64,000 nucleotides of DNA from Pezicula radicicola. Its lineage: Eukaryota > Ascomycota > Leotiomycetes > Helotiales > Dermateaceae. The notes under the pieces were generated by a model. It made no database searches and was not told the origin of the DNA. It worked only from the letters and a program-made list of their open reading frames with translations. Each line of letters starts with the position of its first letter. The stretch's first letter is position 1. Below are positions 24,762-36,428 of the stretch, piece by piece. Location: positions 195,295 to 259,294 of the forward strand of contig PDUO01000006.1 of NCBI GenBank assembly GCA_003008705.1, written 5' to 3'. A program made the position numbers and the translations under genes.

Positions 24762-25779
24762 ATGGTTGAGAAGATCACAATTCAAGCCAGTCCTCTTTCA
24801 GCGCAGCAACCAGCCTCCCAAAATCCAACGCCATCTAGTTTCGTCAAGTCACCGCTCGCGGCAACATCTGAAAATTCTAACATTAGAGATATGCAAAATC
24901 TTGCTGATGAGAATATCAAATCGGCTCCCCTGACCTTAATTCGGGGCGTCAATCGGAAGTCCCACGCAGGAACACAGCGCTTGTTTCAATCTGAGTTCAG
25001 GCGGGAATATCCAAGTCTTCGAAGTACCCCGCAAATGCTCCAAGAAGAACTAATGGATGCGTAAGAATCCAGATCTAGTTTTTATGAGAAGAAACGCTTG
25101 CCAGAATATCTAGATTTGTGAAGCGCGTGAGCCTTTGGCTTCCTATCGCTGATTGGGAAGCCTCAGTTTCACATGGAAAATTGTCTTCTAGATCACCATT
25201 TCTCTATTTAGTCTGTATGATGCATGGAGGAAGGCTAATAGACTCATCCTTTCTCAGTAAGCAGTTTTTCCACTAATCTAGTACAGGGGAGATCAGAGTA
25301 TATTGATAGTTGGTTTCTCAATGGATACTGTGTGCAGCAGTCCCTGTTGAGCATCGATTTTACCAGCATTTCAACAAGCATTAAACACGACACCGCGAGT
25401 TCTGAGCAACAGGTTTCCCTCCGACTCTGGAATGCCGTCACATTAGGTCAACTGCAGTAAGTACTGAAAGCTTTCTCTGGAAATGAACTTCGACGCCAAA
25501 ATATCTAGATATCCGATTGAGACTGGCCGTCCATCTGTCATCGCAGAAACCTATTTCAACCAATGTCAATCCATATTAAATGTTCACTCAGCTACAACCG
25601 AAGACGGAATTCTCGTCGGCGAGATATCACTATACGTTACAGCTGAGAAACTCCTAGCCCAGGATCTTCCAACTGGTAAAGATGGGTCATGTAAAGAGCT
25701 TGAAATTTGGTGCAAGAGATGGTCACACTTTTTCGATGAGCCCTTTAGGCTGAAAATCCTGCTCATCTTGAAATCCTAA
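24762..25779 (+). CDS. truncated fungal transcription-factor-domain protein
   Basis: Four exons, 24762-25060, 25114-25214, 25282-25456 and 25509-25779, join in frame into 281 residues. Introns are 53, 67 and 52 bp; the middle one is the least certain. The protein has the look of the middle region of fungal Zn2Cys6 regulators: VSLWLPIADWEAS, RSPFLYLVL, VSLRLWNAVTLGQLQ, ETGRPSVIAETYFNQC and ATTEDGILVGEISLYV. It lacks the zinc cluster and basic DNA-binding start, and it ends early compared with the family. It could be a genuine short regulator acting through partners, or a gene fragment that still has intact splice sites. It lies beside the broken sphingomyelinase gene, convergent with nothing functional. 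Confidence 0.6.
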
Positions 25780-27022
25780 TTATGAAACACTAGACTCTCC
25801 ACATCACCACAGCTATTCATTACACTTTAGCTACTACTTCATCTGCATCATCTTAACCCAGCGCTCACTGAAACAAAGCCTCTTAACCACGCCTACCTTC
25901 TCGACATCCTCACCAGTCCCTATTCCTTTAAGCCAGCCCTCCCCAGGTAACAACAAATCCCCATCGCAATTCAACATCACTATATCACATTCTCTCAAAT
26001 CTTTGCCTCGAACGTCCTACGCCAATTTCTCCTCTTCTTCCCCCAGCGCTCACTTCGAGCCCCCAGATAATCTCTGTCTCGGCACTGTCTATTCCATCAT
26101 GGTACTATGTGAATATTTTTCAACTCGAGCTAGATGTACTACCCGAGTAGCAGCTTGAAGACGCGGATAAGCAAGCTTATGAACCCCATATTCTCGCGTG
26201 TTCCCCGTAGAGATATTATTTAGACGAACTGTCCACTTATGTCTACTCATGTCCACTTTGCTATAGCGCATCTTACCTTTGTAAGCCTGCCTGTAAGATT
26301 ACATTGTTTTGTGAATACCTTAAAACTTAATGAGAATAACAACAGGTGCCGAAACCCTAATAGTGTGTGCCCCTACGAGTATGATTACAAGGCCTATACT
26401 CGGTATGCTAAGCGAACCTCTATAATATACTATTGTATACACAGTCAAGCAATTCTGTAGAGACAACTTCTTGTTTAGAGCTGTTTACATAGTAAAGTCT
26501 TGCATCGTGTATATACGGAGTATTCTGGCCACCTCGCTCCAATAAGTTATACCTGATCATCTTAAAACAGAAATTGCAAAGTAGGTTGTGTTGTGTGCAT
26601 ATTATACTTTTACCCTGAAATCTAAATTGGACACCCTTCTCAGAAACTTTCCAGCTTTGATTTTCTTTGTAGAGTCCTCAGGTGAAACAGCAATACTGAT
26701 GAGCAAATTAGTACAACAAGAGAGTTACATATGTTTCTCGTTTCTGGACACTGTACTACTAAGTCATTGTCCAACAATGGACCATAGCCAATGTTCTGAG
26801 ACTAAATAAAAATTGAATACCCAATCGAGAACTTCTGTCTCAAGTTTATTGTCACTGTATAACAATTACATTACATTTACAAGGTTTATGAGCGCACATT
26901 AGTGTTCACTTATAATAAAGCAAGTATTCACGTCCTACTAAACCAAACCAATGCCCGATCTAACTCAGACCTTCTAAAATGATCGAAGAAAAGAGTTCCA
27001 AAAAATTTCAAACCCCCTTACA
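25780..27022. other. intergenic, no supported gene
   Basis: C-rich then AT-rich spacer between the truncated regulator and the ML-domain gene. Short frames at 26239-26460 and 26588-26809 have no motifs. The last 100 bp before 27023 is the likely leader of the ML-domain gene. Confidence 0.5.
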
Positions 27023-27811
27023 ATGCGTCTTCTCAGTTTCATTCTTCCACTCCTTGCGGCTGCAAGTACAATCCCACTACAATCCCATGAATCAAAGTCA
27101 TCATCACTTCAAGATCGCCGCTCTGCCCTCCAGCCAATCAACACACTTGAATCATGGTCCTATACCAATTGTGGCCACCCAAACGATATAATCCAAATCA
27201 AGAACCTCACACTTACACCGAACAAACCCATACCGTACGTCCATCCCAATCCCAAACAAAAATTTCTCCTACCTATCAAACCCCGCCTTCAAATCCCACC
27301 GCGGTCATCTAGTCTATTCTAACCTTTAACTACAAAACCTCAGAGGCAAAACAAGCACACTTGCATTCTCTGGTAAAGTTAAATCACGCATCGAAAATGG
27401 AGCTTATATCCTGGTCGAAGTTAAATTGGCTTTATTGGGTATTAAACTTGTGACGTTGCGATTGGATTTTTGTGAGAAGATTATGAAGGATACGAAGGTG
27501 CCTTGTCCTATTGAACCCGGAGAGTATGAGGTTGAAAAACGGATTACTATTCCTGGTTTTATTCCGGAGGTGAGTTCTTTTTATATTTTGGAGGCTGGGT
27601 TAGAAATTGTGGACATTGTAGTGTAGGGTTGGAGGGAAGAATTCATGGTCTTTGGAAGGAATTTGTTTTGCTGATAGCGGTTTTGCCAATGTAGCTCGAG
27701 TTTGACGTATCGGCCCAAGGGTATACGGTGGATAATAAGGAGATGCTGTGTTTGAAGTTTGTTGTGGATTTTGGTACCGCTGAGGTTCCTTTGGTAGTAG
27801 AGGAGTTGTGA
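27023..27811 (+). CDS. ML-domain lipid-binding protein (PG/PI transfer or NPC2-like)
   Basis: Small secreted or lumenal lipid carrier of the MD-2-related lipid-recognition (ML) family, which in fungi includes the phosphatidylglycerol/phosphatidylinositol transfer protein. Three exons, 27023-27234, 27344-27569 and 27695-27811, join in frame into 184 residues. The start MRLLSFILPLLAAAS is a clear signal peptide. Family marks include WSYTNCGHPNDIIQIKNLTLTP after a propeptide-like stretch, GKTSTLAFSGKV, LDFCEKI, VPCPIEPGEYEV and, in the last exon, FDVSAQGYTVDNKEMLCLK. Cys spacing and length agree with the family. The gene is intact and flanked by spacer on both sides. Confidence 0.9.
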
Positions 27812-28301
27812 GGTTGGAGTTTCTGTAAAATGATATCTTGATTTTTGTGGGAGTACAAAGTTAATAAGAGGACTTGCAAACAACCTCTATTTCTTTCAAG
27901 ATTAAAACTTTATGGCATCTGCTTGCATAGGTAGGGAAAATAAGTCAAGTCGGGGATGTGCAAAATGGGTACTGTTTCTGTAAAGACCTACCTATCTAGC
28001 TATAGAATAGACCCAATTGAAGAGCTTTAAAATAGATGTAAGCAGGAAATATAACATGAGTATTTCGTAGTTCATTGTTAGACAGTTCTATTAGGTATCT
28101 CCTATGTGGTTTGGGTCCAGCTCAGGGGTGTAGTAGGACGTGTGTATCACGAACCGACTTTACTTGCTACCGATGCGTATAGTCTACACAGAAGTACATG
28201 CGATTTATATAGGCTTTCTACTCTATATCTATATATATTCCTATATCTTGAAAAGACATTATATTAGGCGATTTGGATCCCTAAGCTGCACAGCTTACAG
28301 C

Positions 28302-28743
28302 GGGTGGATATAAGTCTGTGCTTTACCCTATTTTACACTAAAACTTACACCTTACACTTCAAAGGTTTATAGTAAAGAAGGGATAATTAATTAAAGTCTT
28401 TATACTAGACTTGTTTATTCGATAGTTACCTATATTTTTCTATCTCTATATTAAAATTATAGGCAACTAGGATTAATTAATAGATTAGAAGTAAGAGGAG
28501 TATATAATCTACTAAGTTTATACTAAAATTTACTTAAAAATTTACTATCCTAAATTATATACTATTTTCTATAGTAACTACTAGATATAATTAAAATCTA
28601 ATATAGAAAAGTCTACTTTAAATACTTTAAATACTTTATATTTAAATTTTTTAGATATACTTATAGCCTAAGTTTAAGTTATATAAGTAGATGTTCTAGG
28701 AGTGTTCTAGTGTAGAACAGGTAGCACAGACTTACGTCCACCC
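28302..28743. mobile_element. degenerate inverted-repeat element (MITE-like)
   Basis: Imperfect inverted repeats of roughly 35-40 bp mark both ends: GGGTGGATATAAGTCTGTGC at 28302 and, on the other strand, GGGTGGACGTAAGTCTGTGC ending at 28743, followed inward by matching TTTTACACTA / TTCTACACTA. The interior is very AT-rich and non-coding. Direct copies of TATTAGGCGATTTGGA lie just outside on both sides (near 28262 and 28749), so the element may sit inside a duplicated flank or be part of a larger unit. The arms differ by several transitions, as in an older, RIP-affected copy. Confidence 0.65.
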
Positions 28744-29382
28744 ATTGTATTAGGCGATTTGGAGCCCTCAGGGCCCTGCTGGGTTATATCTTTAGCCGAG
28801 ATAAGCGTTCGCCAGGGCAGGTCGCTACCTGTCAAACTCTATTTAAATAATGCGTGGCTTTCCCACTGATGATAACAGAATTGATAGGCCATGAAGCATT
28901 CTCACGGCTTCTCGGGTGATATGCTTTATCTGTCTCTGTCCCGGTTCCTAACGTCGTGCCATCAACCGAAGTCGTCCAAGGCAAGGTATCAAGGACGCGA
29001 TGGAGATTATGTGCGAATACGATCTTGAGAAGTTAAGACAAACCGGAGGTCTCTGCGAACCCTACACTTGTAATTTTGATTTGCTATAGATATAAGATGC
29101 AGCCCAACTTTCTGCTCGTTGATTACTTACCGTGGCTCTGTAACCTCGCTTCCAGCTTGTGAGAGATAACACTTCGGACTCAGCGGTCGAGCCGTCTACT
29201 CCAGGCCAAAGTAACTTTCGCACCCCAGTAAAGGCCGTGAGGCCCAAGCCCCATACTTGTAGATCGTCGATTCGTCGAGGAGATATTATGCTCAACAACA
29301 CCAACTCTTGTATCCTCACCTCTCTCTACTTTCCGGCAGCAGTACGGAAACACGCCCATTTCCACCCTATGTATTTTTAATA

Positions 29383-30789
29383 ATGCTATCGCTCCTTGTT
29401 GAGTCCTGGACTTGGTATGGCTTCGCATGTTTGATACTAATCTGCCGCTAGTAAGCTATTTGCTCTTATCTCGCGTCGCAGCCGCAGTCAAACTAATAGG
29501 CGCAATTTAGCACCTCACGATGGCTACTACTAGGCTCAATAAGGGGCTTCCAGGCTGAAGACTATATAATGGCCTTCGCTTTCGTAGGTTAACACTACAA
29601 AATGCGACGAACCAAAACTAAAATCTTATCTTCCCAGGGCTTCTATACTACTCTCCTAGTGACCATGAATATCATTGTCCATTACCCAACAAACTTACTG
29701 CAACCGGAGGATATACCCAAGCTCACGCCTCAGACTATTGCAGCGCGAATTCACGGGAGCAAATTGGTGGTAGTGGTTGAGCAGACCATGATCCAGACAA
29801 TCTGGGCGTGCAAAATAAGTTTACTTTACTTCTACAACAGGCTTACGTATGTTACTCTCACCAATCCTGCTGGAACCTCGGGTTTTAAGAAATCTTTTCA
29901 ACTATTAGATTTGGCTTGGTCAAAGAGTCCCTAGTCAAAATCGTCGCTGTATATGTGGTTCTTAGCTGGATTATAATGGAAGTCTTGTACTTTCTAGTCT
30001 GGTGTAGACCGTTTCCGGAATACTGGGCTGTGCCAACGGATAACAGTGAGTCAACAAGCGATCGGAGGAAGATGAAATCCCACTGACATGATTTAGTACA
30101 ATGCAACGCAGCTACTCACCACCTAATAACCAATTTCGTTTTCAACGTATCTTCTGACCTCTTAATTATGTGCATTCCTCTTCCCTTATTAATCAGTTCA
30201 AGATTACCATTGACCAAGTAAGCAAACGCGTCTTCTATAGTCTTTTACCGTTGTCGATTCCCTCCTAATCCTTCAGAATAATACTCGAATATCATGGCAA
30301 TAATTTGCTAAGATTTCCTTTAGGAAAATCATGGTCTGCGGCCTCTTCTCCCTTGGAATCTTCGTCATCCTCTGCGCCATTCTCAACAAGTACAACTCCT
30401 TCCAACACTACAATAATGCAATGTGGACATTCTGGTACATCCGCGAAACGTCCACAGCCGTATACGTCGCCAATATTCCGATGTGCTGGACGCTTTTACG
30501 CCGGGTGCTCCATCTTGGCTCTTTTTTTTCGAGTAAAGCAAGCAATGACGGAGCTATAGAAGAAGCGCAGGATGCTTCTACTGGGGCAACTTCAACAGTT
30601 GGAATGGTTAGTATAATGAGTAATAAAGGAGGTGCTCCCTTGACATTGATTGATAGTGGAGATCGGTCGACGGAACAGTGGGACCGTGAATACCCATCGA
30701 GAACGAAAAAGTGTAACGGAGGATCATCTGAAGTACCTGGTTCTACGATCGATAGTGGTCATATATCAATAAGAGAGATAGAAGAATAA
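29383..30789 (+). CDS. PTH11-type integral membrane protein (fungal rhodopsin-fold domain)
   Basis: Predicted seven-helix surface protein of the fungal PTH11-like receptor group, without a CFEM domain. Six exons join in frame into 357 residues: 29383-29450, 29511-29583, 29638-29846, 29909-30045, 30097-30217 and 30324-30789. Introns are about 51-106 bp, with CTAAT-type branch sites. Family blocks: a first hydrophobic helix (LVESWTWYGFACLILIC), IRGFQAEDYIMAFAF, HGSKLVVVVEQTM, IWACKISLLYFYNRLT, YFLVWCRPFPEYWAVP, QCN, NFVFNVSSDLLIMCIPLPLL and MWTFWYIRETSTAVYVANIPMCW. The C-terminal tail after about residue 270 is polar and probably cytoplasmic. The first two exons are short and easily missed. Ligand and role are unknown. 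Confidence 0.88.
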
Positions 30790-31359
30790 AGACGTAGGCC
30801 TTACATAGAGCATTGTTAGCTAATTGAGAATGGATTCGAATCTCTTGAGAAGGATGAGATTGGTGGGCCCCGGAACGAAGTCACTGCTTATAGCAATGAC
30901 AATGTGAGAACGTATCGACAACTTTAAAGTTGATATGCTTTTCGAAAATATACTCATGCGGCAGTATATCCTAAACTTGAGGAACTTGAAGACGTAAATG
31001 TGTTTATTGTACCTTAGCTACTATGGCAACTTCCGCTTTGGTAGATAGATATCTCGGCTCAACTCATTGTTGGGGCGTCTTCAGAAACTTCTTGATCACA
31101 ACTTCTGACAATAGCCATTTTAGTGAAGATTCAGCGTCTCATATATTCCTCTTGTGAATGTGAGGTGATAGTCGCAAAGACCGACTCAAAATTCTAACTA
31201 TATAAATCTCTTGACCCCCCCTATTTTCTTTATCATCACCGCCCACGTTATCAACCCGATTAGGTTAGACCTAAATTAAATATTTACTCGAGTACATTCA
31301 GCAGTCGCGAAACGCGTTGAATTTTCTGCGTAATATCGTCCCTCGTAAAGAAAATTTCC
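30790..31359. other. intergenic between membrane-protein and helicase genes
   Basis: Spacer of 570 bp. It must hold the terminator of the upstream gene and the promoter of the helicase gene. A TATATAAAT sequence at 31199-31207 lies about 155 bp before the helicase start and is the best TATA-box candidate. Confidence 0.5.
31199..31207 (+). promoter_or_regulatory. candidate TATA box of the helicase gene
   Basis: TATATAAAT about 155 bp upstream of the helicase ATG, followed by a C-rich and T-rich leader. Position and sequence fit, but AT-rich spacers produce such matches by chance. Confidence 0.3.
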
Positions 31360-33177
31360 ATGTTATCTCTCGCCGCCACCCTTCGACGTAGTAAATTTCT
31401 GCACAACCTCACGACTATCACCATGTCAGAAGCAAAGAGACAGCCAGCCAGAAGGCACCCATACAGAGGCAACAACAAGAAATCATTCTCCAGTCATGCT
31501 CCTCGCAATGATGTTGCGTCAGCAGCTCAAGCACTCCCTAGAGTTGCAACTCCTCCTCTCACAGCACCCATTCCTCTCGACACTCCGCGATTTGCAGACC
31601 TAGCAAAGGAAAACCTCATCCACCCGATCATGCTACAGACCATCACCGAAGATCTCAAGTTCGACCATATGATGCCCGTCCAGGCAGCGACACTACATCA
31701 CCTCCTTGCAGAGCGCGCAGATTGTTTAGCACAAGCAAAAACCGGAACTGGAAAGACGATCGCCTTTTTATTACCAGCCATACAAACTCTCATCAACAGA
31801 AATAGAAGACCTGGCTCAGGAGTCTCTCTACTCGTCATCTCGCCTACCCGTGAACTGGCAATGCAAATTGCCAAAGAAGCAACGGCGCTCCTTCAGCGTC
31901 TTCCTCAATACAAAGTTAGTTTTGCTATCGGTGGTACAAACAAGGACCGCGAGGAGAAAGGCATTCTATCTGGCTGCGATATCTTGATCGCAACACCAGG
32001 ACGTCTATTCGACCACTTGTCAGACGCTCGCATTGTTAATACTTTCCGCAATCTCGATACTCTGGTTCTGGACGAGGCAGATCGTCTGCTTGATATGGGT
32101 TTCATGAATGCGCTAAAGGACATTATCAAGTGTCTTCCTGATAAGAAGGCCACTAACAGGCAAGGCATGCTATTCTCTGCAACTATCGCCCCTCATGTCG
32201 AGAAAGTAGCTCATCTCGTTCTTGGCCCCGACTACAAATTTATCTCTACCATCCCTGCGGGTGAAGTCAACACCCACGAGCGGGTACCTCAACATCTCAT
32301 AACTGTTCCGACATTCTCCTCAGTTGCACCAGCTATGGTAGGTTCCATCCGCGCCGAGTCGGCACTTGCAGGCGCCGATGTCTTCAAAGCAATTATTTTT
32401 GCACCCACCGCGGCCCTAGCCGACTTCTATGGCCATGTTCTTGAGAATCTCTCAAACATGCCCCAGATCTCTATCCTGCACTCCCGCGTTTCTCAGTCGA
32501 AGCGCACGAAGGTCACCAACGACTTCCGTGAAGCCAAGAGTGGTATCCTCGTCGCAACAGATGTAGTAGCACGAGGCATGGATTTCCCAGGTGTGACAAC
32601 TGTCTTCCAAGTCGGGATTCCAGCCGACAAAGAATCTTACATTCACAGACTCGGTCGCACGGCAAGAGCAGGTGCAGAAGGACGTGGAATATTCATCGTC
32701 ACCGAGCCCGAGACATTCTTCTCCAAGTGGACGCTGAAGGAAATTAGTTTCGTGCCCGAGAACGCTGATCTCTCAGCAGCTGGAGAGATCATCAGTGTAG
32801 CAGAGAGAATGGATGAAGTACAAACGGCCAAGACTTACCAGGCTTGGCTAGGATACTACAAGAATCACTGCAAGGGCCTGAAGTGGGACAACGAGCAACT
32901 CGTCAGAGAGGGCAATACTTATGCCCGTGAGGGACTTGGTTCTCCTGAGACACCGGTTTTACAAAAGAGTACGATTGGAAAGATGGGCCTCAAGGGTGTC
33001 AAGGGTCTTGTTATTGGACCAGACGCACCTAGAGCACACCACAACAGAGGCCCAGCGGGAGGCGGCGGTGAAGGACGATCTAGTGGCAATGGTGGCCGAG
33101 GCGGTGCCAGTGGAGGAAGGGGTGGTGGGAGTGGTAGAGGTGGTAGAGGAAGCCGTGGAGGTAGAGGTGGGTTCTAA
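31360..33177 (+). CDS. mitochondrial DEAD-box RNA helicase (Mss116-like)
   Basis: ATP-dependent RNA helicase, 605 residues in one exon. The first 21 residues (MLSLAATLRRSKFLHNL..) are basic, hydroxylated and free of acids, fitting a mitochondrial import signal; a second Met at residue 22 could give a cytosolic form. Motifs in order: Q motif region near F78-Q108, AKTGTGKT 126-133, PTRELA 162-167, TPGR 212-215, DEAD 238-241, SAT 273-275, ATDVVARGMDFPGV from 399, HRLGRTARAG 429-438. A C-terminal extension ends in RGG-type Gly/Arg repeats (about 563-605), as in Mss116/CYT-19-like proteins that help group I/II intron splicing and translation in mitochondria. All catalytic motifs are intact, so the gene should be active. 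Confidence 0.95.
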   Translation: MLSLAATLRRSKFLHNLTTITMSEAKRQPARRHPYRGNNKKSFSSHAPRNDVASAAQALPRVATPPLTAPIPLDTPRFADLAKENLIHPIMLQTITEDLKFDHMMPVQAATLHHLLAERADCLAQAKTGTGKTIAFLLPAIQTLINRNRRPGSGVSLLVISPTRELAMQIAKEATALLQRLPQYKVSFAIGGTNKDREEKGILSGCDILIATPGRLFDHLSDARIVNTFRNLDTLVLDEADRLLDMGFMNALKDIIKCLPDKKATNRQGMLFSATIAPHVEKVAHLVLGPDYKFISTIPAGEVNTHERVPQHLITVPTFSSVAPAMVGSIRAESALAGADVFKAIIFAPTAALADFYGHVLENLSNMPQISILHSRVSQSKRTKVTNDFREAKSGILVATDVVARGMDFPGVTTVFQVGIPADKESYIHRLGRTARAGAEGRGIFIVTEPETFFSKWTLKEISFVPENADLSAAGEIISVAERMDEVQTAKTYQAWLGYYKNHCKGLKWDNEQLVREGNTYAREGLGSPETPVLQKSTIGKMGLKGVKGLVIGPDAPRAHHNRGPAGGGGEGRSSGNGGRGGASGGRGGGSGRGGRGSRGGRGGF

Positions 33178-34224
33178 ATATTCTATATTTGATTGACGAA
33201 GATGAGATATTTGTACGATACATTACGATACGGGTCGGCAGAGATGTATATACTCTCCCTTTTGCATCAATACCATAGTAGCGTAGGCGTTGGTAGAGGG
33301 TATGGGTAGACTAGATAGCAAAAGTCAATCTTATTTAGATTATTCATCAGCCAATGTGGTTTCAATCTTATTCCTATGGATACGCCTTCATCCCTAGATA
33401 AATTTTACATTAACGTAGATCTGATCGGAACAATGGTGCAATATGGGAGGAACCTAGGTACAGCACCCCGCTAAGAGAAGGGGAGTGGTACTACTACTAC
33501 CCTCTCTAGAAGGCTCGCGGTAGACCGGCTGCCAATACTACCATACCCGTAGATGAAGGTACCTCAGAAAAGGTTTCAAGCTCCTCTTCTTCTTTCTAAC
33601 TATCCATACACAAACCTCACAATTTCGACGTGTGAAGGCTCTAAACAACAGCAGTTCCTACTATACTTATTTAGGTTCAGAGATAGGTAGTTCTTAAGAG
33701 GAGACCAGAATTGTATAACTTCTTACGCAATCCAGTCGATAGTCCTCATACATTACAAATTTAGAGGATTTTTATTAGATTTTAGATATAATTAGCAACG
33801 ATGTTAAAGATGACAGCAAAAATGTAACAACTGATGCAAACCCCGCGGATCCATTCATCTCACCTCTTATCTAGCTAGAGTTTAAGAGTTGTCTCGAAAC
33901 TCAGCCCGTCCTGGTCTGCGTGTAGAGATCCGCGCTGCCATGCAAGGTCTTGTGTTTGCGATTCTACAAGCCATGGTAGAAGGAAGTGATATTTGTAAGA
34001 ACAACAATTTGAATAGTAGGTATACCAGCTATAGAGGTCTTCGGTTTAAGAACTGTACACCTAGGTTCCAACCCCNNNNNNNNNNNNNNNNNNNNNNNNN
34101 NNNNNNNNNNNNNNNNNNNNCCCCCCCCCAAATACACTCAAGAAATCGTATCAAAGAAGTTCTCTTGCCTCTATTACCTCACTTAAAACTAGCCCAAGCC
34201 CAAAAAAAGAACACTAGATTATTA
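33178..34224. other. AT-rich spacer with an assembly gap
   Basis: After the helicase stop the sequence becomes AT-rich, with no coding frame. A 118-codon frame running across the run of Ns is an artefact of the gap. Confidence 0.6.
34076..34120. other. assembly gap (45 N) in poly-C
   Basis: The unknown bases are flanked by CCCC on the left and a run of nine C on the right, so the gap probably reflects a homopolymer that could not be resolved. The true length is unknown. Confidence 0.95.
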
Positions 34225-34473
34225 TCACTTCTTCCTCCCACCTGAAACAACAACATATCCCCTCCCCTCAAACTCTCCACCCTTTCCCAATCCAGGATTC
34301 CAAACCATCTCTGTACATCTCTTGCATGCTTCTCCTTTACATCTATTACAGATCCCTTTTCCGTACACTTTTTCTAGGGCGGAACTATTGTAGGTTTTAC
34401 AGGTGCAGCAGTCCCAACCTGTGACTAGGGGTGTTGGTGTTCCGACTACCTTTGAAAGACTTAGAGGATGCAT
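34225..34473 (-). CDS. small Cys-rich zinc-ribbon-like protein (local family member D)
   Basis: Single exon, 82 residues, starting MHPLSLSKVV. The core is G-W-D-C-C-T-C followed by ICNRCKGEACKRC, i.e. W-x-C-C-x-C and then C-x2-C-x4-C-x2-C. This closely matches the gene at 37009-37418 (W-x-C-C-x-C, then CGFCKHARCGYC). The pattern suggests zinc binding. No signal peptide or membrane helix is present, so an intracellular protein is likely. Function is unknown; small fungal proteins with this layout are common hypotheticals. Unlike the other three members it has no intron inside the core. Confidence 0.6.
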   Translation of the reverse strand: MHPLSLSKVVGTPTPLVTGWDCCTCKTYNSSALEKVYGKGICNRCKGEACKRCTEMVWNPGLGKGGEFEGRGYVVVSGGRKK

Positions 34474-36101
34474 TTTTGTGGGAGTTTTCTTTTAGGGATT
34501 TTGGTTGTAGGTGGTTTTGTTAATGATACTTTTCTTTGTTTGGGTTGTTGGGCTTAAGAGGATTCTTGGGGAAGAAGAGTAGGTGTTAGGAGGATAGAGG
34601 ATTGTTGTTGGGGTTTTATAGCAGTGGAGGGGTGTGAGTATGTGGGATGTGAGTAGGCTTTTAAATGAATGATGTTCTTAGAAGGAGTCATGGCCACTTG
34701 AGAGCATAGGTAATGATTCCCAGCAAACACTGAATCAATGGTTTATTCAATCAGTGTGTAGCAAAGACTTGCATTTTTTTCTGGCTTCTAGCGCTTATTT
34801 TCATAGCAGCCTACGAATTGTTTAATAAACGTTGGAATATCACTCTTGCAGCCGCGACCTTCATGTATAATGACAACAACTGTGCTCGTGGCAACGGTTA
34901 ATATTATGTCCGCTTTAGTTATTAATTCCCATTTATATGGTCCCTTTGCCTTGAACACTTGTTAATAATGTCTTTGTAATTGTCAAGTTCTGACAAGGGT
35001 CGTGGTGACAATCAAAGGGAGGTCGCTCGCGGTATGATGGCAGAAAGAGAGACTGTTGTGGTGGTGGTGGAAGTTAGGGTAATGGTAGTATAGTAGTACA
35101 GTCACCAGAGATGTTCAACGAGATCAAGATAACAGTCGTTGAAGAGGCACTAAACTTGGTCAGGTAACTTGGAACTGACTAGACATTAAGCGAGGGACGA
35201 AAAGGGCAAGGGAGAGTTCTTCATCGCACTAGTTGCTTGCTAGGGGTTATTACAGTGTCATGAAAAAAAATTGAGGGTTGTATTAGGACATTCTGTATTC
35301 TTGATCTTGTGAAAGCTGAGATTGATGCTTTGTTAGCTTAAAGTATTAATTCAGTGAAGGTGCCTGTGATAATATTTTTGCATAGCCTATCCTTTTGTCT
35401 TGCAAGACTGGCTAGAAAAGTCTAAAGGTTGAGATATTGTATATAGGGTGCTAGACACATATCTATATCTTCCCAGAATTTTCAAAGGAGTTATTTAGGA
35501 GTGCGTAGAAATATGGATATTCAACAAAGACAAAATGTAATAAGTGACCAAAGAAACGGGTAATTACTTGAGCTTGACAACAAGAACCTTCAATGATCCA
35601 TGCACATGAAAAAGATAGAAATAGATTAAAACTCAATGTGACAGAGACTTCCGTTAGGTGAAGGTTGAATGAATGAAAATTGACTTGTAGAGAATGAAAA
35701 TAATTCAAAGATTTAGCATGGAACGAGATTTGGATACTATAAAATCACATCCTGTAGCATCCTGATTTCATTGCTAAGATTAAATGAGTGATGAAGTATT
35801 TTCAAATGTTCTTAAGCATCTGCAATAACTTCATCTCAACTCTGTCCTAAACCGCGAGGCGTCAAGGTCCTGCGAAAAAGTCAACCTTCTCGCGACACTT
35901 CTTGACATCAAGTGAATCAACACTCCGATAGATCCAAAATCTAGTAAGCAGCATTGCTTCTATTTTAGAGTTTATGATTCTATGTATGTAATTTCGGAGT
36001 CATCGCCTGCCAAGTATATAATTCGAACTAGCTAATGCTCTTCAGCCAAACCGCTCCTTCCTCGATTCTCGATCCAAAACCTCATCCCAAACCTCTCAAA
36101 A
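34474..36101. other. intergenic, no supported gene
   Basis: 1.6 kb of AT-leaning DNA between two small genes. The only longer frame (minus strand, 35463-35708, 81 codons) has no motif. Nothing else is visible. Confidence 0.5.
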
Positions 36102-36428
36102 ATGGCTTCCCTCCCCACAATCGCCCAAAACACCGCATCTGCCTCTCCTTCTCAACCAGATACTCAAAAGATCGGCAAGGTTATAGACGCAGCAACAATC
36201 CAAGCCCTCGCCAATAGACGATATCCCACAGCCTACGCACTACAAACACTCTGGCACGCATACCGCGCTGAAGATTGGTGTGTACGATTGTTCGAAGCTA
36301 CTATCTATCAGACTGCTACACCGGAGGAAGTACAGTTGTTTGGGGAGTTGATAACGAGAAAGAAGGAGGAGGGGAAGAGAGATGGGGAGGCTGTGAGGTT
36401 TTTTAGGGAGTGTGGGGCTCTTGGGTGA
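36102..36428 (+). CDS. hypothetical 108-residue protein
   Basis: Single-exon frame starting MASLPTIAQN, with a polar first third and a predicted helical remainder (DAATIQALANRRYPTAYALQ, then a charged KKEEGKRDGEAVRFF end). There is no signal peptide, Cys motif or known domain. It lies within the small Cys-rich gene group but is not related to it by sequence. The ATG context (AAAATGGCT) is good for a fungal start. I do not recognise a family. Confidence 0.5.
   Translation: MASLPTIAQNTASASPSQPDTQKIGKVIDAATIQALANRRYPTAYALQTLWHAYRAEDWCVRLFEATIYQTATPEEVQLFGELITRKKEEGKRDGEAVRFFRECGALG

Noticed and set aside
33889..34245. 118-codon frame across the N run
   Set aside because: It exists only because unknown bases are read as open.
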